Below are positions 54,641 to 63,175 of a stretch of 64,000 nt of DNA, in pieces. Source of the stretch: Lacrimispora sinapis (lineage in GTDB: Bacteria > Bacillota > Clostridia > Lachnospirales > Lachnospiraceae); the NCBI RefSeq assembly GCF_043633585.1, contig NZ_CP141832.1:496001-560000 (forward strand), read 5' to 3'. Numbering within the stretch: position 1 is the first letter of the stretch; every line of letters begins with the position of its first letter. Below the pieces are notes generated by a model, which worked only from the letters and a program-made list of their open reading frames with translations, had not been told where the DNA came from and made no database searches. Made by a program: the position numbers and the translations under genes.

Positions 54641-55467
54641 AACCCATTCCTTTCTTTTAAGCTTCCGCTTTTGATTCTGCTTGGAGCGAACCCCATGTGC
54701 TTTTTAAATAACCTGCTGAAATAAAACTCATCCTTATAACCGACAGATACGGCTGCTTGTCTGACACTGTATCCGTTTTCACTTAATAGTCCTGCGGCAG
54801 TTTCCAGCCGGTATTCAATCAGATAATCAATAGGACGGATTCCCATCACCTTATGGAACAGATAAGAAAACTGCTCTGGTTTCTTTTGGAAATGACGGGC
54901 AATGTCCGAAAGAGTCAAAGGTTCCCTATAATGTTTTCGGATAAACTGTGCGGAGTCATGGATTAAGTTCAATTCCTCGGCTTCCTGTTTGCTGATCTCT
55001 GAACAAAACAGTGCGTCAAAGAGCTGCTGTGTCATAAAATTCATGCGAAACCGGGAACGTATATCGGGACAGTGGGAAAGCTTTAAAAGCTCTTCCAGAC
55101 AGGGAGTCACCGCATCTTTATCCATGATATCAAGCTCGTACACAGAGTGTATAAAGTCTGTTCCTCTGCGAATATGATCATAAGGATCGTAATAGAGATT
55201 GATGTGGCAGAAAGGTTCCGTTCCTTCCACATGAAAGGTAAGCTGTTTTCCGGGACATCCATGGATCACTTTGCCCGGTACTGCGGTGAAGTCTTTAAAA
55301 TCAAAGGAAATACGGGCTTTGCCGCTTATGGGAAATATGAAAGCGGCTCGTGTGGTTTCATACGAGGCGGGTGCTTGTCCGGGCAGCTTTGTAAAAGAAA
55401 CTGCCTTTAGAATTGTCAATGGAAACCTGGCATATTCTTCTGCCAGCTGGTTACGGAAATTGGACAT
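54637..55467 (-). CDS. AraC family transcriptional regulator
   Basis: 276 residues from ATG 55467, with AAAGGAGG 6 bases upstream. The N-terminal cupin-like sensor covers residues about 20-150. The C-terminal double helix-turn-helix is clear: LSDIARHFQKKPEQFSYLFH, then SVRQAAVSVGYKDEFYFSRL and FKKHMGFAPSRIKS. It is divergent from the iron transport operon across a 215-base gap and coupled to the esterase gene. It is probably an activator that responds to a siderophore, as YbtA or AlcR do; the ligand is inferred. Confidence 0.87.
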   Translation of the reverse strand: MSNFRNQLAEEYARFPLTILKAVSFTKLPGQAPASYETTRAAFIFPISGKARISFDFKDFTAVPGKVIHGCPGKQLTFHVEGTEPFCHINLYYDPYDHIRRGTDFIHSVYELDIMDKDAVTPCLEELLKLSHCPDIRSRFRMNFMTQQLFDALFCSEISKQEAEELNLIHDSAQFIRKHYREPLTLSDIARHFQKKPEQFSYLFHKVMGIRPIDYLIEYRLETAAGLLSENGYSVRQAAVSVGYKDEFYFSRLFKKHMGFAPSRIKSGSLKERNGL

Positions 55468-55505
55468 GGAGGGCCTCCTTTCTTTCATATGTCCGCATTT
55501 TAATT

Positions 55506-55534
55506 ATTATAGCGGCAGGATTTTGGGAAGTCAA
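55506..55534 (-). promoter_or_regulatory. Promoter of the AraC-esterase operon
   Basis: On the minus strand, TTGACT (55534-55529), 17-base spacer, TATAAT (55511-55506), 38 bases before the start. Confidence 0.75.
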
Positions 55535-55606
55535 CGCGAGAAAAATATTTGATATTTTTTATCAGTATTGTTTTAATAATTGTCCATGCCTTTAAAGAAT
55601 TCTCTA

Positions 55607-55635
55607 TTCCTATTCTGTAACAGACTCCTTATAAT
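55607..55635 (+). promoter_or_regulatory. Promoter of the iron transport operon
   Basis: Perfect TATAAT at 55630-55635 with a weak -35 (TTCCTA, 55607-55612, 17-base spacer). A weak -35 is usual when an AraC-type activator is needed. Confidence 0.55.
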
Positions 55636-55644
55636 TATCTACGG

Positions 55645-55658
55645 TTAGTTTTGGCTAA
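55645..55658. promoter_or_regulatory. Metal-repressor-like operator of the iron transport operon
   Basis: TTAGTTTTGGCTAA begins 10 bases after the -10 box and differs at two bases from TTAGTTTTAACTAA before sodA. Outer TTAG/CTAA arms are symmetric. Confidence 0.55.
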
Positions 55659-55682
55659 TAAAATAAAAGGAGGATTTTTTCT

Positions 55683-56774
55683 TTGAATCAACCTATCTCA
55701 GAGGCATACTTAGAAAATCAAAAGAGCAGAAAAGCATTTTTACTGATGCTTGCAGGAATGGTATTTGTGCTCCTGTTATCTGTAGTATTGTCCATGTCTT
55801 TTGGTTCCATGAAGATCGCACCGTCTCATACCTATGCCATTCTCCTTGAAAAGCTGTTCGGGATACAGACAGGCGGATCTCTGACCGGGCGACTGTCAGA
55901 GGTAAATATCATTTGGGAGATTCGTTTCCCAAGAGTGCTGCTTGGAGCGGCAGTAGGAGCAGGGCTGTCTCTCTGCGGCATGGCCATGCAGGCAGCAGTT
56001 CAAAATCCGCTGGCAGAGCCGTACATCCTTGGAATCTCTTCCGGTGCCTCTTTGGGGGCCACCTTTTCCATTATGCTTGGCATCGGTTCCTTAAGCTGGC
56101 TTTCTGTGAGCGCAAGTTCCTTCTGGGGATTTGCAGGTGCGCTGGGAGCGGCTTTTTGCGTCTTGATGCTTGCTTCCATGGGAAGTAAGATGACAAGCTC
56201 TAAGCTGGTGCTGTCCGGTACGGTAATCAATGCCCTGTGCAATGCTCTTAGTAACTTCATTATTTTTATGGCAGGAGATGCTCAGGGAATGCAGAGCGTA
56301 AAGTTCTGGACCATGGGATCTCTTGCAGGTGCAAAGTGGCAGAATATTGCCTTCCCGGTGGTATTAACGGCTGTGTGCCTGATCGGTTTTCTCTTTCAGT
56401 ACAGGACCTTGAATACCCTGCTTCTAGGAGATGAAGCCGCCGTTACTCTTGGAATTCCTGTGGCCCGTTACCGGAGAATCTATATGGTGGCTGCCTCACT
56501 TTTGACCGGAGTCTTGGTGGCTTACTGCGGCATTATTGGATTTGTAGGACTGATCATTCCTCATATTACGAGAGCAGTTGTGGGAGCAGACCACCGGAGG
56601 CTGACTCCGTTATGCACCATGGGAGGAGCGGTTTTTATGATCTGGGCCGATACATTTGCAAGAATTGCCGTACCGAATTCAGAGCTTCCCATTGGAATCG
56701 TAACTGCGCTTATCGGAGCACCGTTCTTTGTGTATATTCTGATCCGCAAAAGCTATTCCTTCCGGGAGGGGTGA
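55683..56774 (+). CDS. Ferric siderophore/cobalamin ABC transporter permease (FecCD family)
   Basis: 363 residues with about nine to ten membrane helices. Family features are EVNIIWEIRFPRVLLGAAVG, LSLCGMAMQAAVQNPLAEPY, LGISSGASLGA, and near the end YCGIIGFVGLIIPHITR, which contacts the ATPase. The start is TTG at 55683 with AGGAGG 9 bases upstream; the first ATG lies inside TM1. It presumably acts as a homodimer, since only one permease gene is present. The operon context with a binding lipoprotein, ATPase and esterase favours ferric siderophore over vitamin B12. Confidence 0.9.
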   Translation: MNQPISEAYLENQKSRKAFLLMLAGMVFVLLLSVVLSMSFGSMKIAPSHTYAILLEKLFGIQTGGSLTGRLSEVNIIWEIRFPRVLLGAAVGAGLSLCGMAMQAAVQNPLAEPYILGISSGASLGATFSIMLGIGSLSWLSVSASSFWGFAGALGAAFCVLMLASMGSKMTSSKLVLSGTVINALCNALSNFIIFMAGDAQGMQSVKFWTMGSLAGAKWQNIAFPVVLTAVCLIGFLFQYRTLNTLLLGDEAAVTLGIPVARYRRIYMVAASLLTGVLVAYCGIIGFVGLIIPHITRAVVGADHRRLTPLCTMGGAVFMIWADTFARIAVPNSELPIGIVTALIGAPFFVYILIRKSYSFREG

Positions 56775-56787
56775 GGAGAATCAGACA

Positions 56788-57549
56788 ATGGAACTAAAAA
56801 TAGAAAATTTAAGAGTCAGCATTGGAACGTCTGAGATCGTAAAGGGCGTAACCATAGAGGTAAAGGAACATAAGTTTGTGGGACTTTTAGGGCCCAACGG
56901 AAGCGGGAAATCCACACTTTTAAAAGCGGTCTACCGGGTATTGAAGCCAACCGGAGGAGTGGTCTTAATGAATGGAAAGGATGTATCCCGGATTCCGGAA
57001 AAGGATCGGGCCAAAGATATGGCTGTGGTTTCCCAGTTTAATCAGGTGAGTTTTGAATTCACTGTCCAGGACATTGTGATGATGGGGCGGACGCCTCATA
57101 AGAAACGGCTGGAACGGGAGACGGCAGAGGACTATAAGATTGTTTCCGAAGCACTCAAACAGGTGGGAATGGAAGATTACTCAAAACGTAAGTTTACCAC
57201 ATTATCCGGCGGAGAAAAACAAAGGATCATTTTGGCAAGGGCACTTGCCCAGGAACCCAAACTTCTGATTCTTGACGAGCCCACCAATCATTTGGATATC
57301 AAGTATCAGCTTCAAGTCCTGTCGATTGTTAAGAATTTAAATATTTGTGTGCTGGCAGCCCTTCATGACCTTTCCCTGGCGTCTATGTTCTGCGATGAAA
57401 TCTATATGCTAAAGGGCGGAAACATTATGGGAAAGGGAAAGCCGGAAGAAGTAATAACATCGGAAATGATACAGGAAATCTATGGGGTTACTGCTTCTGT
57501 TGTGACAGATGAGGAAACCGGACAACGTTCTATCCACTACCGCATATAA
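56788..57549 (+). CDS. Siderophore ABC transporter ATP-binding protein (FepC-like)
   Basis: 253 residues. Walker A GPNGSGKSTLLKAV (residues about 35-48), Q-loop in VVSQFNQVSFEFTVQDIV, signature LSGGEKQRIILARAL and Walker B LLILDEPTNHLDI, followed by the switch His in ALHDLSLA. It powers the FecCD-type permease encoded 13 bases upstream. Complete and without oddities. Confidence 0.93.
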   Translation: MELKIENLRVSIGTSEIVKGVTIEVKEHKFVGLLGPNGSGKSTLLKAVYRVLKPTGGVVLMNGKDVSRIPEKDRAKDMAVVSQFNQVSFEFTVQDIVMMGRTPHKKRLERETAEDYKIVSEALKQVGMEDYSKRKFTTLSGGEKQRIILARALAQEPKLLILDEPTNHLDIKYQLQVLSIVKNLNICVLAALHDLSLASMFCDEIYMLKGGNIMGKGKPEEVITSEMIQEIYGVTASVVTDEETGQRSIHYRI

Positions 57550-57575
57550 TCCATACACATGGAAAAGGAGATAAG

Positions 57576-58646
57576 ATGAAGAAGATAACAAAGATTTATT
57601 ATACAATGGCTGCCGTTTGTGCAGCAGCAGTTTTGACCGCCGGCTGTTCTGCACCGCAGCCGAAAACAGAGGCAGCAAAGGAAGACCAGGAAACGGTAAC
57701 ACAGGCGGAAGAATCAGAATCCGTTTCAGAAAGCCGGGCCGCCGGTTTGCCGTTTACCTACTCTGCCTATGATTTAGATGGAACCGAACATGTGCAGACC
57801 ATTGATCAAGTACCGCAAAAGGTGATCACCAACAATCAGACAAGCACAGAGCTTTTGCTGAAGCTGGGTCTGGGGGACAAGATCATTGCCACCGTAGCAA
57901 AAGACAATCCAACCACAGATGATTTGGCGGCAGCTTATGATGCCATTCCTGTACTGGCAGACAAACGGGATATTTCAAAAGAAAAAGTAGTAGGCATGGA
58001 ACCGGATATTGTGGTGGGAAGAGTGAAATCCTTTACCCCGGAGACACTTGGCTCAGTCAGTGATTTAAATGCTATGGGAATCGCTGCCTATACTCAGGAA
58101 GCTACCCGCATGGATCAGGACGTTACCATGGATTCCATTATTGAGGATATCAGAAACATTGGAAGGATCTTTCAAAAGGAGGATCAGGCAGAAAAAATGG
58201 CTGAGGAGCTGACGGCCCGTCTTGCGGCAACGGAGGAACGCTTAAAGTCCGTGGAGGGAGAGCCGTTAAAGGTTCTTCTTATGGTAAATTATCAGGACGG
58301 TTCTTTTGGCGGCTATGGAAATAACGCATCTCTTCAGAAAGACATGCTCACCCGCCTTCATGCAGTCAACGTGCTTGAAAAGGGCGGCAGTGCTCTTTCG
58401 GCGGAAAATTTGATCTCCATGAATCCGGATGTGATCCTTTACGTCAAGGGAACCCATAATGAAGACGCTGACGAGAACGCGGTGGAATCCATGCTTTCCA
58501 ATGACGTGATCCAAAGTGTAAAGGCCATTCAGAATAAAAAGGTTCTCACCGTTTTATACAACGATTTAATGGGAGGAGGATACCGGACCTTTGACTGTAT
58601 GGAGGCACTGGCAGATTTCCTGTATCCGGAAACGGCAAACAAATGA
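57576..58646 (+). CDS. Siderophore-binding lipoprotein (FepB/FecB-like)
   Basis: 356 residues. A lipoprotein signal ends LTAGC (Cys24), followed by a charged, flexible linker rich in Glu and Gln. The TroA-like two-lobe binding domain follows: PQKVITNNQTSTELLLKLG, then GDKIIATVAKDNPT, EKVVGMEPDIVVGRVKSF and SAENLISMNPDVILYVKG. It captures ferric siderophore outside the cell and passes it to the permease. The ribosome site is AAAGGAG. Last gene of the operon, closed by a terminator 15 bases later. Confidence 0.9.
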   Translation: MKKITKIYYTMAAVCAAAVLTAGCSAPQPKTEAAKEDQETVTQAEESESVSESRAAGLPFTYSAYDLDGTEHVQTIDQVPQKVITNNQTSTELLLKLGLGDKIIATVAKDNPTTDDLAAAYDAIPVLADKRDISKEKVVGMEPDIVVGRVKSFTPETLGSVSDLNAMGIAAYTQEATRMDQDVTMDSIIEDIRNIGRIFQKEDQAEKMAEELTARLAATEERLKSVEGEPLKVLLMVNYQDGSFGGYGNNASLQKDMLTRLHAVNVLEKGGSALSAENLISMNPDVILYVKGTHNEDADENAVESMLSNDVIQSVKAIQNKKVLTVLYNDLMGGGYRTFDCMEALADFLYPETANK

Positions 58647-58661
58647 TAGACGATTGAACGT

Positions 58662-58707
58662 AACAGGCGGTAACGGAATTTTTATCAATTCCCATACCGC
58701 CTGTTTT
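58662..58707 (+). terminator. Terminator of the iron transport operon
   Basis: ACAGGCGGTA-GGAATT (58663-58680) pairs with AATTCC-TACCGCCTGT (58687-58704), one internal loop, followed by TTTTG. Confidence 0.8.
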
Positions 58708-58759
58708 GTTATGGGATGAAGCCTTAAGGTTTTATTACAAATTAGTAATAAAAACGTTA

Positions 58760-58788
58760 TTGTAAATATCAGGGAAATTGGTTATCAT
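58760..58788 (+). promoter_or_regulatory. Promoter of the DUF5722 gene
   Basis: TTGTAA (58760-58765), 17-base spacer, TATCAT (58783-58788), 41 bases before the start codon. Confidence 0.5.
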
Positions 58789-58828
58789 GATATAGGATGT
58801 GATTATGACAAAATGGAGGAATGCAAAC

Positions 58829-60502
58829 ATGAAGAGAATAAAGATAGGCAGGGTTTTGACCGGACTTCTTTCCGCGGCTTTTTTATGCTGTGCCACTGCC
58901 TTTGTTTCACTGGCGGATGTAAATGGGGCAGGAGTGCAGGCTGTGATCCAGTCTTGTTTGATTAATTCTGATAAGAATCATGTAACGGTGAAGATTTCAA
59001 ACAGTGCCAATATGGAAGGAACGGACGGCGTTCTTTATCTGGTGGAATTACAGCCTTATCAGAACAATCTGGACGGCAGGACAGACTATGCGGCGAAGGC
59101 GGCGCCAGGCGATAATGTAACGTTTACATTTCCTTTGAACCGTAACACCCCTGAGGACAGACTTTACAGCAAATTTGTTGTGGCTGTATGGGATGGAACG
59201 AAATACATAGAGATCAGCAAACCTCATTATTTAACGAATCCTGAGATGGTGGCAGCCAATACAGCCCCATTTAATGATCCCCTTACAAAAAAAGGGCTGA
59301 ACATTCAACTGAACATGCTTGGCGATGCCTTTGAATTAGGGGTAAAGCACGTTGCTACAAATATTTCCTTCCATCAGATTCTTGGAGAAGGCATTGATTA
59401 TCAGTATGATGGGAAGACCTATCATTTTGATAAGAATGTTATAGCAGGATATGATGAGACCATCAGCGCGCTATCCGGAAAGGGTATGACGGTAACGGCC
59501 ATCATTTTAAACGGCTGGAACGATGCCACACCAAATCTGATTTATCCCGGAACAAAGAAAAACTCCACAGCCTTTTACTATATGTTTAATGCAGCCACAC
59601 CGGAAGGGGTTGACCAGACAAGAGCCATCGCCTCCTTCCTGGCTGACCGCTACAGCGGCTCCAATCCAAACTACGGAAAGATTTCCAACTGGATTGTGGG
59701 AAATGAGATCAATAATCAGCAGTGGAACTATGTAGGACCCAGAGATATCACCAGCTATGTTCAGGCTTACCAGAACGCATTCCGCATTTTTTATACGGCC
59801 ATTAAAAGCACCAGTGCCAATGACCGGGTATATTATTCCCTGGATTATAACTGGAACAATGAAATCAATCATAAAACAAAGTATGGCGGAAAAGCCATTG
59901 TAGATACCTTTAACTCCATCGCCAATGAACAGGGACAGATGGATTGGGGACTGTCCTATCATCCCTACCCATGTCCGATGACAGAGCCGGAATTCTGGGA
60001 TGACGATAAGACAGGACTAATTACCAATGACTTTAACTCCCCGGTCATAAACTTTAAAAATCTGACCACTCTGACGGATTATATGGCTCAGGAAGCATTG
60101 AAATCTCCCACCGGTCATGTGCGCCATATTATTTTGACAGAGCAGGGCTTCACAGCAACCAGCCAGTCCAGAGGGAATGTTCCGTATGTTCAGGCAGCTG
60201 CCTATGCTTATTCGTATTATATGGTGGACAGTAACCCCTACATTGATGCTTATATTTTAAGCCGTCAGGTGGATGCACCATCTGAAGTACGAAGCGGATT
60301 GTCCTTTGGTCTTTGGGAATGTAATATGAACCGGGGGGATGATATCGTTGCGACCAAGCGCCGGAAGATCTGGCAGGTATTCCGGGATATTGATAAAAAG
60401 AAATATACGCTTGAATCGACGGAATTTGCCAAATCCATCATTGGAATTCAGAAATGGTCTGATGTGGTTCCAAACTTCCGTTGGAGATCACTTGAAAACT
60501 AA
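58829..60502 (+). CDS. Secreted DUF5722 glycoside hydrolase-like protein
   Basis: 557 residues from ATG 58829, with TGGAGGA 8 bases upstream. The signal peptide ends near FVSLA (residue about 29). A beta-sandwich-like N-terminal part (residues about 30-140) precedes a TIM-barrel domain. SNWIVGNEINNQQWNY holds the Asn-Glu pair typical of the acid/base in clan GH-A, HHIILTEQGFTA-like VRHIILTEQGF holds a second Glu suited as nucleophile, and WGLSYHPYPCP lies between. It presumably acts on an extracellular or cell-wall glycan, with unknown substrate. Single gene. Confidence 0.8.
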   Translation: MKRIKIGRVLTGLLSAAFLCCATAFVSLADVNGAGVQAVIQSCLINSDKNHVTVKISNSANMEGTDGVLYLVELQPYQNNLDGRTDYAAKAAPGDNVTFTFPLNRNTPEDRLYSKFVVAVWDGTKYIEISKPHYLTNPEMVAANTAPFNDPLTKKGLNIQLNMLGDAFELGVKHVATNISFHQILGEGIDYQYDGKTYHFDKNVIAGYDETISALSGKGMTVTAIILNGWNDATPNLIYPGTKKNSTAFYYMFNAATPEGVDQTRAIASFLADRYSGSNPNYGKISNWIVGNEINNQQWNYVGPRDITSYVQAYQNAFRIFYTAIKSTSANDRVYYSLDYNWNNEINHKTKYGGKAIVDTFNSIANEQGQMDWGLSYHPYPCPMTEPEFWDDDKTGLITNDFNSPVINFKNLTTLTDYMAQEALKSPTGHVRHIILTEQGFTATSQSRGNVPYVQAAAYAYSYYMVDSNPYIDAYILSRQVDAPSEVRSGLSFGLWECNMNRGDDIVATKRRKIWQVFRDIDKKKYTLESTEFAKSIIGIQKWSDVVPNFRWRSLEN

Positions 60503-60526
60503 CGTTTGTTTACCTATATTTATAAT

Positions 60527-60574
60527 AAAAAGATACGGCAGCAGGGATCATAATTCCTTGCTGCCGTATCTTTT
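60527..60574. terminator. Bidirectional terminator
   Basis: AAAAGATACGGCAGCA (60527-60542) pairs with TGCTGCCGTATCTTTT (60559-60574), with further pairing inside. It serves the DUF5722 gene and the convergent protease gene. Confidence 0.88.
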
Positions 60575-60589
60575 GCTTATGCTACTATG

Positions 60590-61888
60590 CTACTGCCAGG
60601 TCAGAGCGCTGTAGGCGTCTAAAAGACCGCCGCTTAAAATCTTTCCGTTCAGTGTTTCCAGTTTTCTGCTGGAATTTAGTAAAATCTGCTTAACATCGGA
60701 TAAGGAAATATCTGTGCGGTAAGAGTAAAGCATGGCTGCCACACCTGTTACCATAGGTGCAGCCATGGAAGTGCCGCTCATAAATCCATATCCGTTGCCC
60801 GGTATGGTGCTTAAAATGTAGGTACCGGGAGCTGCGATATCCACGCTGGCAGCGCCGAAGTTGGAATCCTTGCTCAAGCTGCCGTCAAATAGAATATTTG
60901 CGACAGAGAGCACGTTATCGTAAGGAAGAGAGGCGGGATACACCGGATTAATGTCGGTATCATAGCCAAGTCCGGATATGCCTCCGTTTCCGCAGGAGAC
61001 CACAAACAGCATGGAAGAGTTCTTTATGGTCTGCGCCAGCTCTTCGCTGTAGGAGGAGGTTCCCATGCTCAGATTGCAAATGGAAGCCCCATTGGCCTCC
61101 GCATAGCGGATTGCCTGAATCACAGCATCGGGAGTACCGATTCCTTCTTTTCCTCCAAGTGCCTTTAGGGGCATGATTTTAACAAAATTGTTATCCGTGA
61201 TTCCTGCGATTCCGTAAGCACCTCTGTCAGCACCGATGGTCCCTGCTGCGTGGGTTCCGTGGCTGTCCTCACTACCGGAAAAAACTCTGTTGTTTCCCGA
61301 AAAGAAATTCCAGCCGTGAATATCATCTGTATAGCCGTTTCCATCGTTATCAATGCCGTCACCATTGGTTTCCCCTGGGTTTGTCCAGATGGCATTCTTA
61401 AGCTCCTGATGATTGATATCAATTCCCGTATCAATGATGGCAACTATGACAGAACGTTTGTTCTGGGCTTTGTCGTAAAGCTCCCAGGCCGGCTGAACGT
61501 CAATGTCAATTCCTGCAACGGCTTTTGTCACCTTAGATTCATAGTCGCCGGGTCCGGGTTTTGGTATTCCGATCCCCATACTGGATCTTAATCCGTTATA
61601 AACATCGTCCACGGACTGAAATCTTGATTGTAATTCAACCAGACGGAACTCCCCGTCGTTTTTTAATCCCCACTGATAGGTGGAAAATTCATCAGCCGGG
61701 GAAAGATTGATTACCCCGGGGCCAATGGCAAAGGGCTTTAGAACTTGTCCGCTGCCGGTTGAAAAAGAGTGGAGCGCATCTGCCGGCGGCTCCTGTTTGT
61801 GCGCCGTTGCCTCAGCCGTAGTATAGAGCGGCAGGCTTGGAAGCAGCAAAGCAAGAGACAGGCATGCGGCTCGGATTATTTTTTTCAT
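60590..61888 (-). CDS. Secreted subtilisin-like serine protease (S8 family)
   Basis: 432 residues from ATG 61888, with GAGGAG 10 bases upstream. The signal peptide ends near TTAEA (residue about 27). A propeptide-like stretch follows with NDGEFRLVELQSRFQ, then the catalytic domain: Asp in VIVAIIDTGIDINH, His in DSHGTHAAGTIGAD, and Ser in GFMSGTSMAAPMVTG. The oxyanion Asn is likely in VVSCGNGG. No cell-wall anchor or C-terminal extra domain, so it is probably released. A 40-codon ORF with a strong ribosome site lies just upstream. A nutritional or protein-processing role is inferred. Confidence 0.92.
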   Translation of the reverse strand: MKKIIRAACLSLALLLPSLPLYTTAEATAHKQEPPADALHSFSTGSGQVLKPFAIGPGVINLSPADEFSTYQWGLKNDGEFRLVELQSRFQSVDDVYNGLRSSMGIGIPKPGPGDYESKVTKAVAGIDIDVQPAWELYDKAQNKRSVIVAIIDTGIDINHQELKNAIWTNPGETNGDGIDNDGNGYTDDIHGWNFFSGNNRVFSGSEDSHGTHAAGTIGADRGAYGIAGITDNNFVKIMPLKALGGKEGIGTPDAVIQAIRYAEANGASICNLSMGTSSYSEELAQTIKNSSMLFVVSCGNGGISGLGYDTDINPVYPASLPYDNVLSVANILFDGSLSKDSNFGAASVDIAAPGTYILSTIPGNGYGFMSGTSMAAPMVTGVAAMLYSYRTDISLSDVKQILLNSSRKLETLNGKILSGGLLDAYSALTWQ

Positions 61889-61932
61889 GGTTTCTTTCTC
61901 CTCACTATGAAGCAATCATTGAAACTAATGCT

Positions 61933-61941
61933 ATTATATCA
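61933..61941 (-). promoter_or_regulatory. Extended -10 box before the protease gene
   Basis: On the minus strand TGATATAAT (61941-61933) fits TGnTATAAT, 45 bases before the protease start and directly after the small ORF. Confidence 0.5.
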
Positions 61942-61947
61942 TAAACC

Positions 61948-62070
61948 CTACGCACCAGGCTTTAATTTTATGTAAAAAAATGGATTTTTTTCTATCAGAT
62001 TTACAGAGAAAGAAAACCGGTCCGCTGCCCCGGGGTTTCGTGGATGATTGTTCTTCCATATAAAATTCAT
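61948..62070 (-). CDS. Possible 40-residue protein upstream of the protease
   Basis: ATG 62070 lies 7 bases after AAAGGAGGAG, one of the best ribosome sites of the window, and the frame runs 40 codons to TAG at 61948. It begins MNFIWKNNHPRNPGAADRF and ends FYIKLKPGA. It has no signal peptide or membrane helix, is basic, and matches no family I know. It lies 59 bases before the protease gene in the same direction. It could be a leader peptide, a small partner of the protease, or a decayed gene that kept its ribosome site. Confidence 0.45.
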   Translation of the reverse strand: MNFIWKNNHPRNPGAADRFSFSVNLIEKNPFFYIKLKPGA

Positions 62071-62192
62071 GTTTAACTCCTCCTTTGTATATGAAATATA
62101 AATAGTATAGCATCAATATGTGACTATACCTTGAAATTCATTTGAAAACAATTTTGAATCTGCAAAAGAATCTATCGTTGTCGTAAATGGTA

Positions 62193-62222
62193 TTGAAATG
62201 TTTTTTTTAGTTATGTTATGAT
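62193..62222 (+). promoter_or_regulatory. Promoter of the RpiR-type regulator
   Basis: TTGAAA (62193-62198), 18-base spacer, TATGAT (62217-62222) with TGT in front, which gives an extended -10. Confidence 0.6.
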
Positions 62223-62254
62223 TGTTCTGAACAAAAGGGAAGGAGCGTGCGGCC

Positions 62255-63109
62255 ATGCAGGGGGATTTTTTGACCAGAATCCGTTTTGAATACAACCAGT
62301 TTACAAAGGCTGAAAAAAAAGTGGCAGATTACATTCTGCAAAATTCCAGAGAAGTGCTTTTTATGTCAATCACCGGGCTTGCGGAGGCATGTGAAGTAGG
62401 AGATACCAGTGTATTCCGTTTCTGCAAGACCTTAAAATTAAAAGGCTACCAGGAGTTTAAGATGATGCTGTCTTTAAGTCTTCATGATGAAGCCGCAGGA
62501 CAGGGACGCCTGGAAGGAGATATCAAATTAACGGATTCCTTTGCAGAGGTATCCAGAAAAGTATTGAATACCAATATGAGTGCCCTGGAAGAAACTTATT
62601 CCCTCTTAAAAGAGGAACAGTTCGGCCAGGTGATTGATTGCCTTTATGAGGCAAAACGCATCTGTTTTTTTGGTGCAGGTGCCAGTATGATATCTGCTTT
62701 GAAGGCAGCGAATCAATTTATGAGAATAGAACCTAAGGTTTTTTGTGTACAGGACCCCCATATGCAGACTATGGCAGCCTCTTTGATGGAAGAAGGGGAA
62801 GCTGCGGTACTGTTTTCCTATTCCGGGGCTACAAAGGAGACCATTCATGCGGCAGAGCTGGCCAAAAAGGCAGGAGCAAAGACCATCTGCATTACCAGAT
62901 TTGTAAAATCCCCTCTTACGGCATTTTCTGATATCACTCTGCTGTGCGGTGCCAAGGAAGGACCCCTTCAGGGAGGTTCGGCCCCCTTGGAAATCAGCCA
63001 GCTGTTTTTGATTGATCTGATGTACACGGAATATTACAGAAGGTATTTTGAACGCTGTAACAGGAATAATGAAAAAGTATCTGCCGCAGTGCTTGATAAG
63101 ATGTATTAG
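62255..63109 (+). CDS. MurR/RpiR family transcriptional regulator
   Basis: 284 residues. The N-terminal helix-turn-helix (residues about 1-77) has FTKAEKKVADYILQN and SITGLAEACEVGDTSVFRFC, followed by LKGYQEFKMML. A SIS sugar-phosphate-binding domain covers residues about 110-250: AKRICFFGAGASMISALKA, then AVLFSYSGATKETIHAAELA. Such proteins sense phosphosugars such as MurNAc-6-P, ribose-5-P or GlcN-6-P. The ribosome site is GGAAGGAG. No sugar-use gene is visible nearby, so its target is not known; the acyltransferase 66 bases downstream may be co-transcribed. Confidence 0.9.
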   Translation: MQGDFLTRIRFEYNQFTKAEKKVADYILQNSREVLFMSITGLAEACEVGDTSVFRFCKTLKLKGYQEFKMMLSLSLHDEAAGQGRLEGDIKLTDSFAEVSRKVLNTNMSALEETYSLLKEEQFGQVIDCLYEAKRICFFGAGASMISALKAANQFMRIEPKVFCVQDPHMQTMAASLMEEGEAAVLFSYSGATKETIHAAELAKKAGAKTICITRFVKSPLTAFSDITLLCGAKEGPLQGGSAPLEISQLFLIDLMYTEYYRRYFERCNRNNEKVSAAVLDKMY

Positions 63110-63175
63110 AAAGATGAAGAATTGGTAAAATTAAATTCTCTGTGATCAAATGAGAAATGTGGAAAGGAGTGCCTA

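Noticed and set aside
61934..62116. 60-codon minus-strand frame overlapping the small ORF before the protease
   Set aside because: The ribosome site AAAGGAGGAG fits the ATG at 62070 in a different frame; this frame's own start has none.
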